Shown piece by piece: positions 20,801 to 33,455 of a DNA stretch of 64,000 nucleotides. This DNA is from Bicyclus anynana. Lineage: Eukaryota > Arthropoda > Insecta > Lepidoptera > Nymphalidae. Below the pieces are notes generated by a model that had not been told where the DNA came from, searched no databases, and was given only the letters and a program-made list of their open reading frames with translations. The position numbers were made by a program, and so were the translations under genes. Location: assembly GCF_947172395.1 (NCBI RefSeq), contig NC_069105.1:6121362-6185361 (forward strand). Direction: 5' to 3'. How positions within the stretch are numbered: the first letter of the stretch is position 1; the number at the start of each line of letters is the position of its first letter.

Positions 20801-20862
20801 CAGGTTTGTAATGACTGAGGAGAGTCATTACAAGCCTGAAATGGAAAAGGAATTTTCCATTG
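20801..20862. repeat. Two adjacent short hairpins
   Basis: CAGGTTTGTAATGACT (20801-20816) pairs with 20823-20838 (15 of 16). It is followed at once by aatggaaaa / ttttccatt. Two stems in tandem within about 62 bases is unusual for unique sequence. Confidence 0.65.
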
Positions 20863-21149
20863 CATACAAACTGTTCGTATAGTGCATACCCTAGTTAAAC
20901 ATCCTGTGCACAGCAATATGAGCTATTACAATCAGGACACAACAGCCCGCAAGCGGTTAGTGTGCGACTACCCTCACGTCGTTAGCGTGTTGTCAAAGCA
21001 CATAGATACCAACTTGATAATTAACTGCGCTGTTTGCATTTACATTTCAGTTAAAGGGAATGCCATAATGAAGCGACGAGGCTCGTGATTGTAATTACTG
21101 GATTACTCATTAATTATTATAGAGAAGGAATTTATATGGGCCTAGTTTC

Positions 21150-21215
21150 GTGCCTCGATGGCTCAGTGGTAGACTTCTTCAGCTTTGGAATTGAAATCCT
21201 GGGTACTTACGAATC
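21150..21215 (+). mobile_element. tRNA-like SINE head fragment
   Basis: tggctcagtggtaga is a fair A-box region and ttgaaatcctgggta a weak B-box at about tRNA spacing. There is no acceptor stem, so it is not a tRNA gene. Confidence 0.4.
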
Positions 21216-21351
21216 ATGTAGCGTTTTTGATGATAAAACTATGCAAACTGAGAAGATCTTTATTTATTAAGGTTTTAGAGGGTATGCAGTGATTTAATGC
21301 TTGTGTAAAGTGCTCGCCACTAGAATACTAAGTTGTGTTTGGACCCTTAAT

Positions 21352-21508
21352 AAATGCGAAAGGGCATTCATCACGAAATTTCAAAAACCGCTTGTCGTTT
21401 AAAGATGAAATTTGGCAGGGAGGTAGTAGAGGTCCGTTAATAACGGATTTTGCGAGAGGGCCGGGTTAAGGAGTTCTAAGGGCGGACGAAGTCGCGGGCG
21501 TCCGCTAG
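21352..21508 (+). mobile_element. Helitron-B, 3' half
   Basis: It ends GGCGTCCGCTAG before a T, with gcggacgaagtcgcgggc. The inner block with gaaatttggcagggaggtag also appears, inverted, at 26051-26191. The 5' TC end cannot be placed. Confidence 0.7.
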
Positions 21509-22091
21509 TATAAGACTATTGGTATTTTGTCTTTTAAATCATTCTTGGAAATATCCCGAAAATATTTTTAAGACAAGATTACAAATTGCAAAATCTTGAG
21601 TATTTTTATCACAACTGGGCGCTACAATTTCATATACAAATATCCCATTTCCATGGCAATATTAGGACAAAACATAGCCTAATGTATGCCATTCCGAACT
21701 ACGTCTTTTCTATCTCTATGCCAAAATTTATCCAGAATGTTCACTCGTTCTTGAGTTATAAATGGTGTCAGTAACCCGATTTCGTTTCATATAATAGTTC
21801 TACTTAGTACGTAGGTAATACTGATGTGTTTACACTATACAGAATTTATAGAAATTCCTTAAATAATAATTAAATTCTTTGATTAATGTTTGCCTTATTA
21901 TGTTGCTTATTACTACCCAATTAAGAGGAAAAATCGAGCACTTACATAATGGCTGCTATAAATTCGTTCGATTCAAACTCAGCATTTACCTGTAACAAAA
22001 TATTTTTTGATTTGTTAGTAAATTTAACCTCAATCAAGCCCACAAAAAGGCAATTGTAAAAAAAATTAGGATAACGACATATAACGACAGT

Positions 22092-22228
22092 CTCGAAATA
22101 AGAGGTCCACCGCGCGCTAAACCAATGCGCGGATTGACAGACTTCACACACGTCGATTATTTAGAAAATTCTCAGGTTTAATCACGATTTGAGACACGTG
22201 ATATTTAATTTCTTAAACGACATAAAAT
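22092..22228 (-). mobile_element. SINE-2 middle fragment
   Basis: It keeps gattgacagacttcacacac and gagacacgtgatatttaatt. Both the head and the tail are missing. Confidence 0.6.
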
Positions 22229-22839
22229 ATACAAAAATATTTTAAAAATTATAATTTCTTTTTAGAATCACGGCAATGCAAGGTTATAATTTTGTTTTTA
22301 ATGATATTTTAAACAATCTTACCGATTTTCAGCTTGGTGGGAATTTAGGTAACTTTACTGTTATTTTTTGGTTTAATTTGACCGGTCTATTATGTTGTCA
22401 ATGGTTACGTAAAATATTGTTTTTGTATGATCAACTGAAAGAAACCAGGAACGAATTATTTTAGCAACGGTGAAACAACTAATAATACAAAAGTAACACT
22501 TATTCCTATTCCTACAGATATTCTATTTTCAGAAGACGGTTCGACTATGGATGTTGTAGTAGAGTGCGTATTGTGTATGATGAACCGATCCAATCGACCT
22601 TGCCCCACAACAAAGTAAGTTATGCACTGAATCATTGTTTTTGTTGTCCACATCCCATGGGGCTGGAGGGACCATGGCGAACGCGGCCGGAATATTGATA
22701 TTCAGAATTCAGTTAACGCTGTATTATATTCTTTGTTTCGGCCTTGTGGCGGAGATATATACCTATCGGTGCTATCTATACTATTAATATAAAACTGAAG
22801 TTTGTTTGTTGAGAAACAAAACAATAGGAAACTTCAAGT

Positions 22840-23145
22840 CATCAACCCATATTCGGCTCACTGCTGAGCTCGAGTCTCCTCTCAGAATGAGAGGGGTTAG
22901 GCCAATAGTCCACCACGCTGGCCCAATGCGGATTGGCAGACTTCACACACGCAGAGAATTAAGATAATTCTGCATATGCAGGTATGCAGAATTATCTTAA
23001 TTCAGTATGCAGGTTTCCTCACGATGTTTTCCTTCACCGATTGAGACACGTGATATTTAATTTCTTAAAACACACAACTGAAAAGTTGGAGGTGCATGCC
23101 CCGAACCGGGTTCGAACCCACACCCTCCGGAATCGGAGGCAGACA
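22840..23145 (-). mobile_element. SINE-2 copy with palindromic insertion
   Basis: The tail side begins tcatcaacccatattcggct and the head has ccgaaccgggttcgaaccca. It carries an additional 20-bp-arm palindrome at 22956-23003 in the same internal position as the palindrome of the 1553 copy. Confidence 0.85.
22956..23003. repeat. Perfect 20-bp palindrome inside SINE-2
   Basis: Arms gaattaagataattctgcat (22956-22975) and its exact reverse complement (22984-23003) flank an 8-base loop. The consensus has only a short quasi-palindrome here. Confidence 0.85.
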
Positions 23146-23149
23146 TATC

Positions 23150-26050
23150 AAACAGTATCACGATATATTAGAGAACTCTGGAGTTAATTAAGAAATTAAA
23201 GTGCGATCGATATAATTACCGTAAACAAATGATGATAGGCGCATAATATCAGTATCTAATAATGGTACGAGCGCCATCAAATATCATAGTAAATGAAGTA
23301 TGTTTAATTTAATACCAATGTCATTGTGTATTCCATTATTACGAGCTATTACAACAGCGTTCATTGTATAATAGTTCCTGGTGATACTCATTTATAGAAC
23401 TCGAAAATACTACCTATTTTTACTGTTAACGGTGCCTTTATATCATAGCCTTTATGTATGCCATATCAGTTAGGAATATGTTATTGTTATGTTCAAAATG
23501 TTGGTTCAAGTAATTTGTGTAATGTTATGAGCTTTTTTTCAATTTCAAAAGTACCTACCGTCAAGGCTTCGTAGTGAAAAAATCGATAGACATTCGGTTC
23601 CCAAGCTGCTGACGCTCTACAAGATAGCAAGGTGTTAGATCATCCTGACTATGTAGTATGGAATAGGGTTAATGACATCAAGATAGTCGCCAGGTAGAAG
23701 ACCAAACCTGGCATTATGGCAGGAACATCGAACGTCTAGAAGGTAGGAGGAGTTTTTAGCCGGTAAGAGTCCGGCACTACCCAACATGGGTGTCCATGAG
23801 GATTTTCTTCCCTACGAAAAAAAACAAGTTAGAAGACCAGACAGAGGCCGGACAGGCGGATCAGAACAGTGGTGACATGACGCTCATAAAAAAAAAAATT
23901 CAAAATTTTTTGTAATTGACGAAGTCATGAAGTAACAAACATAAGCTTCGAATTGAGAAGTCTTCTTTTTTGAAGTCGGTTAAAAAAGAATATCCAGCTT
24001 TGGACCGAGGGGATCATAATAATACTATGATATATTTAAACATGTAGATTTTACCTATTTCATACAACTACATTTCACTATTATAAGCAATTTACTGCAG
24101 TGCATATGAAACTACTGAATTACAGTGGAGCTAAATACATGACTCAAGGTAATTTAATTTTCCTGTACCTAATAACTCTAAATATGTTTGTAATAGTAAG
24201 TAATGCGTGGGTAGTATCGATTATATGCCACAGCGTTTATTGAGACGCGCGGAAGAGCGTCAGCCAAATTAGAGAGAACGGCTGACAATGAAAAATTTAA
24301 GTAGACTATGCAAAATTTACCTTCAAAGGGGATTTATTCCGTTATACATGATATTTGTGTACCTAACTTCAACAGTTTACGGACCGGCATGCAACGGAAA
24401 CTCTCAAGAGATAAATTCTTCCCGTTTTTGTTCCATTTTTAGTATAAGCTAAAAATGGGGTAAAATATTGCTTAAAGCGCGGTTTTACGAGTATATATAG
24501 CCTTACTCTAAAATGAACTATCCTACATAGTTTCTGAGGTTAGCGCGACTAACCAATTAAACAAAATGCGTTCTTCCGCGTCATATCAGGAAGACAATCA
24601 AAACCGGGAGCCGCAGCAGAAAACGTTGAAACCGGTAATTGGAACAAGTATGCCTCTCTGACCGAGAGTTTAAATTTGATCCTCTTGCCGTAGATAATCT
24701 TGGGCCATGGAGTAGCAGTGCCACAAAATTTCACCGCGGCTAGTTGCCTCGACTGGTGACAGAAGGGTTGGCTCATTTTTTGCGCTAAAGATCAGCCTGG
24801 CTGTCCAGCGCGGAAATGCAACCAGTAGTCTTGCCACCATACAACGTGGGAATTATTTGTACAGTGATTAGGTTAACTTAGAGAGCGGAAATTTTCCAAA
24901 CGTCAAAAACGCTGTCGTCCATTTTGTGACTGTTTTTTCACAATGTTACTTGATGTACTAAACGTCATACTAAATATTAACTAATATTTTTGTTAAACGC
25001 TCCGTTTGTAAGCGATTAGTTAACGTGACGTCATGAAACAGTTGAAATATAGACCATCATGACCGATAGCGTTTTGGCTCGTATTGTCAAAAAAAATATT
25101 TTTAAAATTAAAATGTTCATGTAATCACGTCTCAAAAAAAAACAATTAATTTAAGACTATTAAAAAAGTGTCAACCAGCCTATTGCAATTCCTATAAAAT
25201 CTACATACTGCACTTCACTGGAAAGTGTATTAGTTTAGCAAAACATGTCGAGTATTCATATCCGCAAGCGATTTACATTCAAGAGATCTCCACGAACGTA
25301 ACCCACCAACGTACTAGTTGGTTTAACTCTCTGCAAAGATTAGCCGACTCAAAGGAGGGTGCCTGCGACTGCGACTCGCTAGACAGGAGGGGGTTGAACA
25401 AAGGATCAACATCGGGGATGAAATGGCTAACACAAAGCGAGATAAAACTGAGTTGTGGAAGCTCCTTCGTGCGCGAATCGGCGACGAGACAAAGCTGTAC
25501 GGAATTTACTTAGTTCTATAACATATCGGCTGCGACTTTCCGGAAAACATGGCAAGTGACGTTTCCTAAAAAGTTAACGGTAGCGAAGAATTGTTCTTTC
25601 TAAAATTAAAATGTCATTTTTATACTGATATCGATATGATACCGTTCAGTTATGATGTTGATAACTTGAAAGATTCCCTGAAGATTTTCAAAAAGAAATA
25701 TATATTTACAAAGTAAGTAAGTATATCTATATTGATGTTTATGTCTGTAATTTAATTGAGTTGTTATTTTTCTATCTTTCAATTCTCATATTGTGATTAA
25801 CCATATACGCTGAAGATATGAGAGAGATATAGTATTATTCACAAGTGTATTATGTTATTGTGTGGGGTTGCCAGATATAAACAGTTAAAGTAAGTAATGT
25901 TATTTATACACCCTCATCAGTTATTTAGTTGTCTAATATCTCAAAAGAAAGCATATTATATTTCAAAGGTTAGATTTTTAGGTTGAATTTGATCTATTTG
26001 TCTGGCTGCAATTTAATTAGGCAACTTATTTGCAATGTGAATATTATCTA
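23150..26050. other. Long stretch without recognised gene
   Basis: 23885-23985 holds fragments ending gaagtcggttaaaaaaga, related to the termini of the composite element. 24443-24468 is a small hairpin (ccatttttag/ctaaaaatgg). 23740-23800 and 25320-25500 are GC-richer and may be transposon debris. No exon can be supported. Confidence 0.4.
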
Positions 26051-26191
26051 CTAGCGGACGGCCGCAACTTCGTCCGCCCTTAGACCTTTTTAATCCAGCC
26101 CTTTCGCAAAATCCTGCCAAATTTCAGCTTTGTACATCAAACGGTTTTCGAGATTTCGTGATGAATGACCTTTCGCATTTTATATAATAAG
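26051..26191 (-). mobile_element. Helitron-B, 3' half
   Basis: CTAG at 26051-26054 and the acggccgcaacttcgtccgc hairpin region mark the 3' end. The body matches the 21352-21508 copy in inverse orientation (cgcattttat, gatttcgtgatgaatgac). Confidence 0.7.
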
Positions 26192-26677
26192 ATTATTTAT
26201 TTCTTATTACTACTAATTAACAGGTAATATATGTCTAATACCGGATCTTAAACCAAGAGCTCATTTGACCCAATAACAGATCGAGGCTTTAAAATTAATT
26301 AATTATTAAACTAAGTAACCATTGAACTAAAATACATCACAAAACTCAACTGAAGACTGTGTACCGAGTTAAAACTTGTTGCTCGTTCGCTAAAGCAGAA
26401 ATTATATAAAGACTGGGCTTAACTGAAAAGCCCGGCTACGAAGCTTCGCGGAAAGTATTTAATGAATAGTTAAAATCCATTTTTTTTTTCGCCGCTATAC
26501 ACTGCAGTACATTCTGGTTTAGTTAGCCGCTAACTTTTTAATAAACGTTGAGCTATTAAGCTCTTTTGTTGTAGGTAATCTTTTTTATTTAACTTCTCAG
26601 TTAAGTAGTACATAAGCAAGTTAATTGTTTTTGCAACGAACTCTTTCACTTCAACCCTTTTTTATTCACTACAAGAT

Positions 26678-27328
26678 AGGGTTGTCAACCGCACTATAAT
26701 ATATAGTATTGTACTATATTTCGAGTTTGCGTACTGTTGAAAAAATATATAGTACGCAAAAATACTACTATATTTTCAACAACTTTACGAACAAACATTA
26801 TTTATTTTAAAACTTTATGAACATTATCATCGACTCCGAACAATTAGATGGTGTGTGTATACCTAATTATTTTATTAATTTAAAACTAGCTGATGCCACG
26901 CGGTTTCACCCGCTTGGTTCTCGTACCTGTAGAAATGCGGGAATAATATATAGCCTATAGCCTTCCTCGATAAATAGGCTACCTAACACCAGTAATTCCT
27001 GAGATTAGCGCGTTCAAACAAACAAACAAACTCTTCAACTTTGTAATATTAGTATATATTTAGATTTTATTTTTCTTTTTATTCTTAGTCTTAATTTAAT
27101 TTAATTTATGTTAAGTCTCCGTCCGAATTTAAAAAAACTTTCGAAATATGATTTTCGAAATATGTAACGTGGAAAACGTGAAAAATCATATATTATTTCT
27201 TAGTAGTAAATGTGTAAATAAATATAGTTCTTTTTTTAAACACGCTTTTTTTCTTTAAGCGTAGGTACTAAATTTTTTATAGTTAAATCTGAAAAATACT
27301 ATATTTTTTTAGACATATTGGCAACCCT
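26678..27328. mobile_element. DNA transposon with 10-bp target duplication
   Basis: Termini AGGGTTGTCAACC and the reverse complement of the right end (AGGGTTGCCAATATG) form inverted repeats. ACTACAAGAT occurs exactly on both sides (26668-26677 and 27329-27338). Subterminal atatagtat motifs are also mirrored. A 9-10 bp duplication suggests a Mutator-like element; hAT (8 bp) is less fitting. A Helitron-A is nested inside. No transposase remains. Confidence 0.8.
26886..27058 (-). mobile_element. Helitron-A nested in the 10-bp-TSD transposon
   Basis: CTAG at 26886-26889 with gccacgcggtttcacccgc, and a 5' end near tttgtaatattagtata. The copy is complete apart from small losses, for example in the middle around cctaacaccag. 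Confidence 0.8.
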
Positions 27329-27461
27329 ACTACAAGATAAAGGCCTTGTCTCTTTCATACTATAATAGAGGAAGATTTGGAACATCAACATTCACCACAG
27401 ATCAAATGTGGTTTAATCGAAATCGATGTCGAGTCGATGCAGATTCAGGTCTCCAGTCGTT

Positions 27462-27550
27462 ATCATCATCATCATCATCATTGACAGCCGATGAACGACT
27501 ACTGGACATAGGCCTCTTGCATGGCTCTTCGAGAACAACGGTTTATCAGC
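27462..27550 (-). mobile_element. RTE LINE 3' tip with (ATC)n tail
   Basis: A (ATC)6 run is followed by gccgatgaacgactactgga and cataggcctcttgcatgg. Read on the minus strand this is the MQEAYVQ-type C-terminus and short 3' UTR of the RTE fragments elsewhere, but diverged. Confidence 0.65.
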
Positions 27551-27559
27551 ACTAATATC

Positions 27560-29971
27560 CCAACGATGTATTTTTACCTTGGAATGACGAAAAGCCCAAT
27601 ATTTCATACCTCTTAAACCTAGGTACCTACTCTAAGGCCCGAGTGAAGTACCACCGACCTCCCAACTGTAGACTCCTACTGAAAATTTCTTGAAAGAGAG
27701 AATGGTTAAATATTTCATACCTCTCATATCTATTTCTACTAAAATACGAGTACATAGCTGTGTACTTTACGAACGACCCATTCGTCACAAAAAAGCCAAA
27801 TAACATCCAGCTAATACAGTGTTGTCAGTGCAAAAAGTAATTAACAAGGTTTTCTTCGTAACCAACTAGTGGGCAGCGAAAGTGCTGACTCATTGGGCCG
27901 GTCCACTGCTACTTGCCTACCAACTTGTGTACTGGATTCCATCATACGAACAATGGCCTAAGTATGAAACTTGTATTTTTCATTTTAAAAAAATATTGTC
28001 ATTCCATGTTTTTTGTTGTTCTCCTTTACGGTAATTCTGTTGAAAAAGTTAAAAAATATATTTTAAAAAAATATTGCCAGCAATACGCAAGACAATAACC
28101 ATGGAGCAGTAGAGAATTTGACATCAATTTCTTGTACAAGTTTATGAAACATTGAATGAAGGCATTACATTGCGAAAATTTATGATGATTCTCAGTAGTA
28201 TGTTTAACGTGGTCTACGTCTTTGTTTCCATTTTGTAGAGGGTTCTTTTGTTAATAGGTGTTTATTACTAACGCCATTAGTTATTTATGGCTAAACTCAT
28301 TAGAAGAAGTATTTCCACTATAATTATTTTGCCACTAAACACAGTTTTTGTTCTACAGCCACAAGATTTTTTTAACCTTATGCCTAAAGTTGGCAGGTGC
28401 TAAGCAACATAGTAGGGCGTTTGGCAGACAAACAAACAAACAAACAAACAACAGCTTTGTATTCTGTATTGTATTTACACCACGTGTCTTTCATGAGTAT
28501 TACTTACAGAATTAAGTATTCCAGGAGTTAGACCACTTTTGCACTGGTGGACTTAATTTATATTTTGGCCTTCAACTAGCCAAAAGGGATACTAATCAAT
28601 CATGACTATTTAAAATATTAGCTAGTAGAAGCCGGTGGCTTTGTTCGCAACTATTCACATACTAGTATTCTGAATGTACAATTATACACGAAATGCATGA
28701 ATTGATATTTTGCCAAACATACTGACAAAGACCGTTTGCCAAAGATAAACATTTCTTTATATTCTGCATTGGCAATAAATGTCTGTGTTATACACGCCAA
28801 ATATGTTTTTGGTCCAGTGCTATGCCAATATAGCTTCAGCCTTCAAATCGTTGAAGGTCTTGAATACGAGTTCTAGTTAGGTTCTCCCAAGTTGAGTAAT
28901 TGGTAAACCACATTCAAGTTGATGGTCTCGGACCATCTATAACACCGTCAACCAAAATTGGCGCAGCGTGGCGGGTCTCAGCTCCAAATCTACTCTCTTA
29001 ATTTGGTAGGCCTTGTTCTTTAGAGGGTAATTCAAATAGTCTGACAATGAAACGATGAAAGACAATTAAAAAACATGTCAAGTATCACTAGAAAACAAGA
29101 ACCTTTATCGATATCCTGCCCATTGCCTTATGCCCCGAACAATGGTCCATCCATTGGCACTCCATAATCCCTAATGCTTGAACGATGGGGTACAATAGCT
29201 GATCTCAGTTATGAAGGGAATTGAAGACGCCGGCGAATCTAAGGTGATTAATGGTGTAAAAAGCGCCCCCTGCCTTTTGTGTGCGACCAGAGAGGGTGAG
29301 AAGGTATTGAGAGATTACCTAATTAAAGTGACCCAATTTCGTAAAAAGCTCTTTACAGTTTTCAATACCGGATATAGGCAAATTACTTGACATAAAATGA
29401 ACTCTCACTAAGGTGTCTTCATGATTTTTAAAAACATATTTTTTTTTATTAACTGAGACATTCTCGAGTTCGATTCCCTGCGTTATGATTAGTCTATTCT
29501 ATACTTTACCATAATATTATAAAGAGGTAAAGTTTGTGAGGTTGTAGGGGGTAAGCTAATACAAATACATATTAGCGCTATAACTACGCTGACGGCGGTA
29601 ACTTATAGAAGATGCCACGTCAAAACATTAAATTTTTACTTCTTCCTCAGTTATTCTTAGCTACAATTTGACAATACATCGACATTTAACATCAGGTGAG
29701 TTTGCAGTTAAAAGTTCAAATGTGGAAAAAAAAATGAAAATACCTACTGGAAAAAATTAACCTTGACAATGAATATGGACTACGATTATATTCACTGTCG
29801 AGGTTAATTTTTGAGAGGCATATTCATTTACCCTGTTTTTAGCTTTGTATATTTAATTTCAATTTTCTGAATTTAAACAAACAGGAACGACAAAAATTTG
29901 GGAATGAAGATGTAATTTTTCGTTAATAACTTGATGATAGTCTTTTGATTAATGACTAAACGAATGTTCAT
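27560..29971. other. Long stretch without recognised gene
   Basis: 29455-29495 has a B-box-like gagttcgattccctg. 29513-29570 begins like a Helitron 5' end. 29753-29811 is an imperfect hairpin with arms ttaaccttgacaatgaatat and its near complement. (CAAA)n occurs at 28428-28449. No exon is supported. Confidence 0.4.
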
Positions 29972-30300
29972 GTTTTTTTTATTATTATTCTTTACAAGTT
30001 AGCCCTTGATTACAATCACACCTGATGGTAAGTGATGATGGAGTCTAAGATGGAAGCGGGCTAACTTGTTAGGAGGAGGATGAAAATTCACACCCCTTTG
30101 GTTTCTACACGACATCATACCGGAACGCTAAATCGCTTGGCGGTACGTCTTTGTCGGTAGGGTGGTAACTAGCCAAGGCCGAAGCCTCCCACCAGCCAGA
30201 CCTGGACCAATTAAGAAAACCTCAATCGGCCCAGCCGGGGATCGAACCCAGGACCTCCGTCTTGTAAATCCACCGCGCATACCACTGCGCCACGGAGGCC
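29972..30300 (-). mobile_element. SINE-1, full-length copy
   Basis: It extends from the T-run tail (29972) to the tRNA-like head ending ccactgcgccacggaggcc. On the minus strand the A-box region is gcgcagtggtatgcg and the B-box is ggttcgatccc. This is one of the three most complete copies, along with 31874-32204 and 63421-63734. Confidence 0.9.
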
Positions 30301-30309
30301 GTCAAAAAC

Positions 30310-31870
30310 ATTACAAAACGGATAAATAGATTAAGCATGGCCAGAAACAACACTTTGGTTTTATTTCATTAAAATCAGTATGAAAAAATACAATTACAAA
30401 AAAAAAATTCATAAACCAAGTCGCAATTTACAAAAATACAACCCCTTTGTGACATAGTCCACCACAAATAAGATAATTACGGATAAAGTCGAACTGGAAG
30501 CGATTGTCGAGTCGAATTGATTCGAGCATTTCCCCGTGACAAACGGGTATTTTCAGCTTTCCCTCTATTCAACGTGCAAGCCTTTCAGCGGCTTTAACTT
30601 TTCATTGTAATTTGTTTCTCGGGCCGCAGACTGAAGGATTTTCCAGGGTTCCGCAATGTTAACTTCATGTTACTCCACTACTATTTTTGCATCTATATTA
30701 ATTTTATTTATTTTATTTTACTAATATTATAAACCTGAAGAGTATAAAACCAGAAACTACTAGCTAAATTATAAAAAATCTTCTATATGATAAAACAAAG
30801 TCCTACACCGCGTTTGTCTCTCTGTTCACGATAAACTCAAAAGTATTTAACAATAAAGTGTGACTTAAGAGGAAGGTTTTACTATACCATTTATCAGGAT
30901 TTATTGAAAATTGCTTAAAATATGACGATAATTGGTGAGTGTCAAAAATAGTCACGCCGCTTGGGAGCTTTTTCTTTATTATATTCACATCAAGAAAATT
31001 CTTGAAAAATATGCGCATCACTTAGTGACCGATGTTATTTAAGGAAACCTGGTTATACTAATAACTTGTACCAATTATTTCATTTATTTACTAGGTAAAT
31101 TTATTTTACTAATAACTAGATGCAATCTATTTCTATTTCTATCAATAGACTGATTGTTAAAAAATTGTTGAATTTTATTTAAATCTAGTTCGAATAAAAG
31201 TAAGATAAAAGTTTGCTTAACGTCAAAGCTTAATGTTACCTACATCTAATTATAAGACAACAATTTACCTTAAATAAATTTTTTACTTTTTGTAGACGAA
31301 ACCCTTCCTGCCGCATGTTCCGTCACGAACTTGGACAAAACAAGTTTTTTTTTTTAATAAAAGTCACTCGAACTCGTCCTACCGAATGAGAGCGCTCGAA
31401 ACTTTTTATAGAGTAAACAGAAAAAGTCGCGCGAGCAACTGTAGAAAGAGCGAATCACTACAGACATCCACCGCTCGGCTTTTAGCGACACAAATAGAAC
31501 AAAAGAGATAATAAAGCGAGATTATAGCCGCAGAATACAGAAACTGTTCCTTTCAAGCCGGTTTAGTGCTTGCAAGTTTTAGTACCTCGCTGGTACAGTG
31601 GCTAGTATGTACTAGCAGCGAAAACTGATATTTAAGGTAAACCGTTCATGTATTTTTAGTCTGAATGTGTTTTTGGCTAACGTCCGTAAATGAATGTTTA
31701 AAAGGTAACCTGATAGGAATCGGGTTGTTAGGAACCATTGCCCCTGATAGTAAAAAATTCTATTGGATTATAACAATTACCAAATGTAGGCATGATTCAA
31801 AGATCATGTAGCTATCTGTGGATATTGTTCATTCTAATCAATCAATTTTATATAGTATATTCATACCATT
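30310..31870. other. Stretch without recognised gene
   Basis: 31370-31560 is GC-richer, with gagcaactgtagaaagagcg, and free of known repeats. 31580-31605 has a weak A-box-like segment. No coding signal. Confidence 0.4.
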
Positions 31871-31873
31871 TCC

Positions 31874-32204
31874 TTTTTTCAATTCTTTACAAGTTATGCC
31901 TTGACTACAATCTCACCTGAAGTTAATTGATGATGAAATCTAAGATGGAAGCGGGCTAACTTGTTAGAAGGTCGAAGGGGTGTCGATGAAAATCAGCACC
32001 CCTTTCGGTTTCTACACGAAATCGTACCAGAACGCTAAATCGCTTGGCGGTACGTCTTTGCCGGTAGGGTGGTAACTAGCCACGGCCGTAGCCTCTTACC
32101 AGCCAGACATAGACCAATTAAGAAAATCTCAATCGGCCCAGCCGGGGATCGAACCCAGGACCTCCGTCTTGTAAATCCACTGCACATACCACTGCGCCAC
32201 GGAG
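31874..32204 (-). mobile_element. SINE-1, full-length copy
   Basis: All blocks are present, including ccggggatcgaacccagg and the head ending cgccacggagg. A short extra segment (aaggtcgaaggggtgtc) lies at about 31968. Open frames on both strands here come from the SINE body. Confidence 0.9.
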
Positions 32205-32420
32205 GAGGATCATATAATTTACTTAATAATTTCACTGTTCATATGCTGGAAAATAATTTTTGTTTATTTTATTCATACCTATACAAATCACTCAAATATC
32301 AACCAATATTTTTCCTTTGACCTAAATGTAGGTACATATTACGTAACATATCAACAAATCCCGTGATGTCCAAATTACAAGTACTGCTCGGGCTATGAAT
32401 ATGAAATATTAGATATTTCT

Positions 32421-32458
32421 TTCTTCTGATAAATTCTCTGTAGAATTTATCAGAAGAA
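32421..32458. repeat. Perfect 17-bp hairpin with 4-base loop
   Basis: TTCTTCTGATAAATTCT (32421-32437), loop ctgt, then the exact reverse complement (32442-32458). The flanks do not pair. It is not inside a recognised element. Confidence 0.85.
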
Positions 32459-32867
32459 TTCCCCGTACCTGAATGCCGTCGTTCAATACCTTATTATCAA
32501 GATCAGCCGGTCTAGACTAGGTCTAACATACCGATTCTCTGTCTACAATCTCTAACGCTACGAAAATTAAAAAAAAAAAGTAATGCAATGACATATCCGG
32601 TTGTTCACGTGACCTATGGATCACAAACATCATTCCCATAAATTTGTTACTTTTCGAGGAGATTGTAGGAAGAGTGTCTTTACATAACATGGCTAAAGCT
32701 ACAGCAGGATATCCTAGTTTTCTTCTTCTTCTTCTTTCACCTCGCATATTCCCATTACACGTGGTCTGCTTTCCCAATCAATCGGCGCCACTTTGAACGG
32801 TGGTATGCGTCCTCGTCAGAGTCTTTCAGATCCTTGTGGACCGAGCCAAGTAGTCAGAGGTATACCC

Positions 32868-33130
32868 CTACCTCTTTTTTATTTTATTAAGTAGAATAGT
32901 ACAAAGTAGAAGGCAGAAATTATACATGTCACAAACTATCTGCACATAGTATTCTGGAACATTATGTGCTCTGAGCGCTTGCCAGATCAGTGACCTAGGG
33001 ACGTGATCAAAAGCCTGTTCTATATCTAAGAACTTCTCCACTACTGTCCTTATGGCGTGAATAGCATCCAGCATGTCTGATGCATGCTGATGGAACAGCA
33101 TGTGCCTTTTCCCGGTACGAAGCCAAATTG
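32868..33130 (-). pseudogene. RTE LINE reverse transcriptase fragment
   Basis: On the minus strand the frame reads through an FGFVPGK-like segment, then DMLDAIHAIRTVVEKF, LDIEQAFDHVPRSLIWQALR and HNVPEYYVQIVCDMY. In RTE reverse transcriptases this is the region G-F-x-P-G ... D-A-I-x-A-x-R ... D-x-E-K-A-F-D-x-V-P-R. About ten residues are deleted between the EKF and LDIE segments. Catalytic YADD and the thumb are missing, so it is a dead internal fragment. Confidence 0.85.
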
Positions 33131-33139
33131 GATAACCTA

Positions 33140-33455
33140 GTTTTCATATTCTAAAAAAATATATTTAATTATTGAATGCGGCAGCCCTATATTCACTAAC
33201 ACAGTCGTAACAAACGTTTCCCACCAACGAATATACGATCGTACGTCAAGCGAGAGTTAACAATAAACGTCTATACTTCACGAGAGACGAACGACTGGGC
33301 TTAAAGAGTTAATCGCGTGTGTAAACTTAACATAACACCGTTCGACACGTTCTCTGGATCATCTGATTTGTAGCTGAGATTAACCGATTTTAAGTGATGT
33401 TATCACAGAATAAAGATTGATCCAGAATGAGTCTTTATAAGAAGCGTGATAAAGC
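33140..33455. other. Unassigned DNA
   Basis: No repeat or exon recognised. It is moderately CpG-containing around 33190-33320. Confidence 0.35.
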
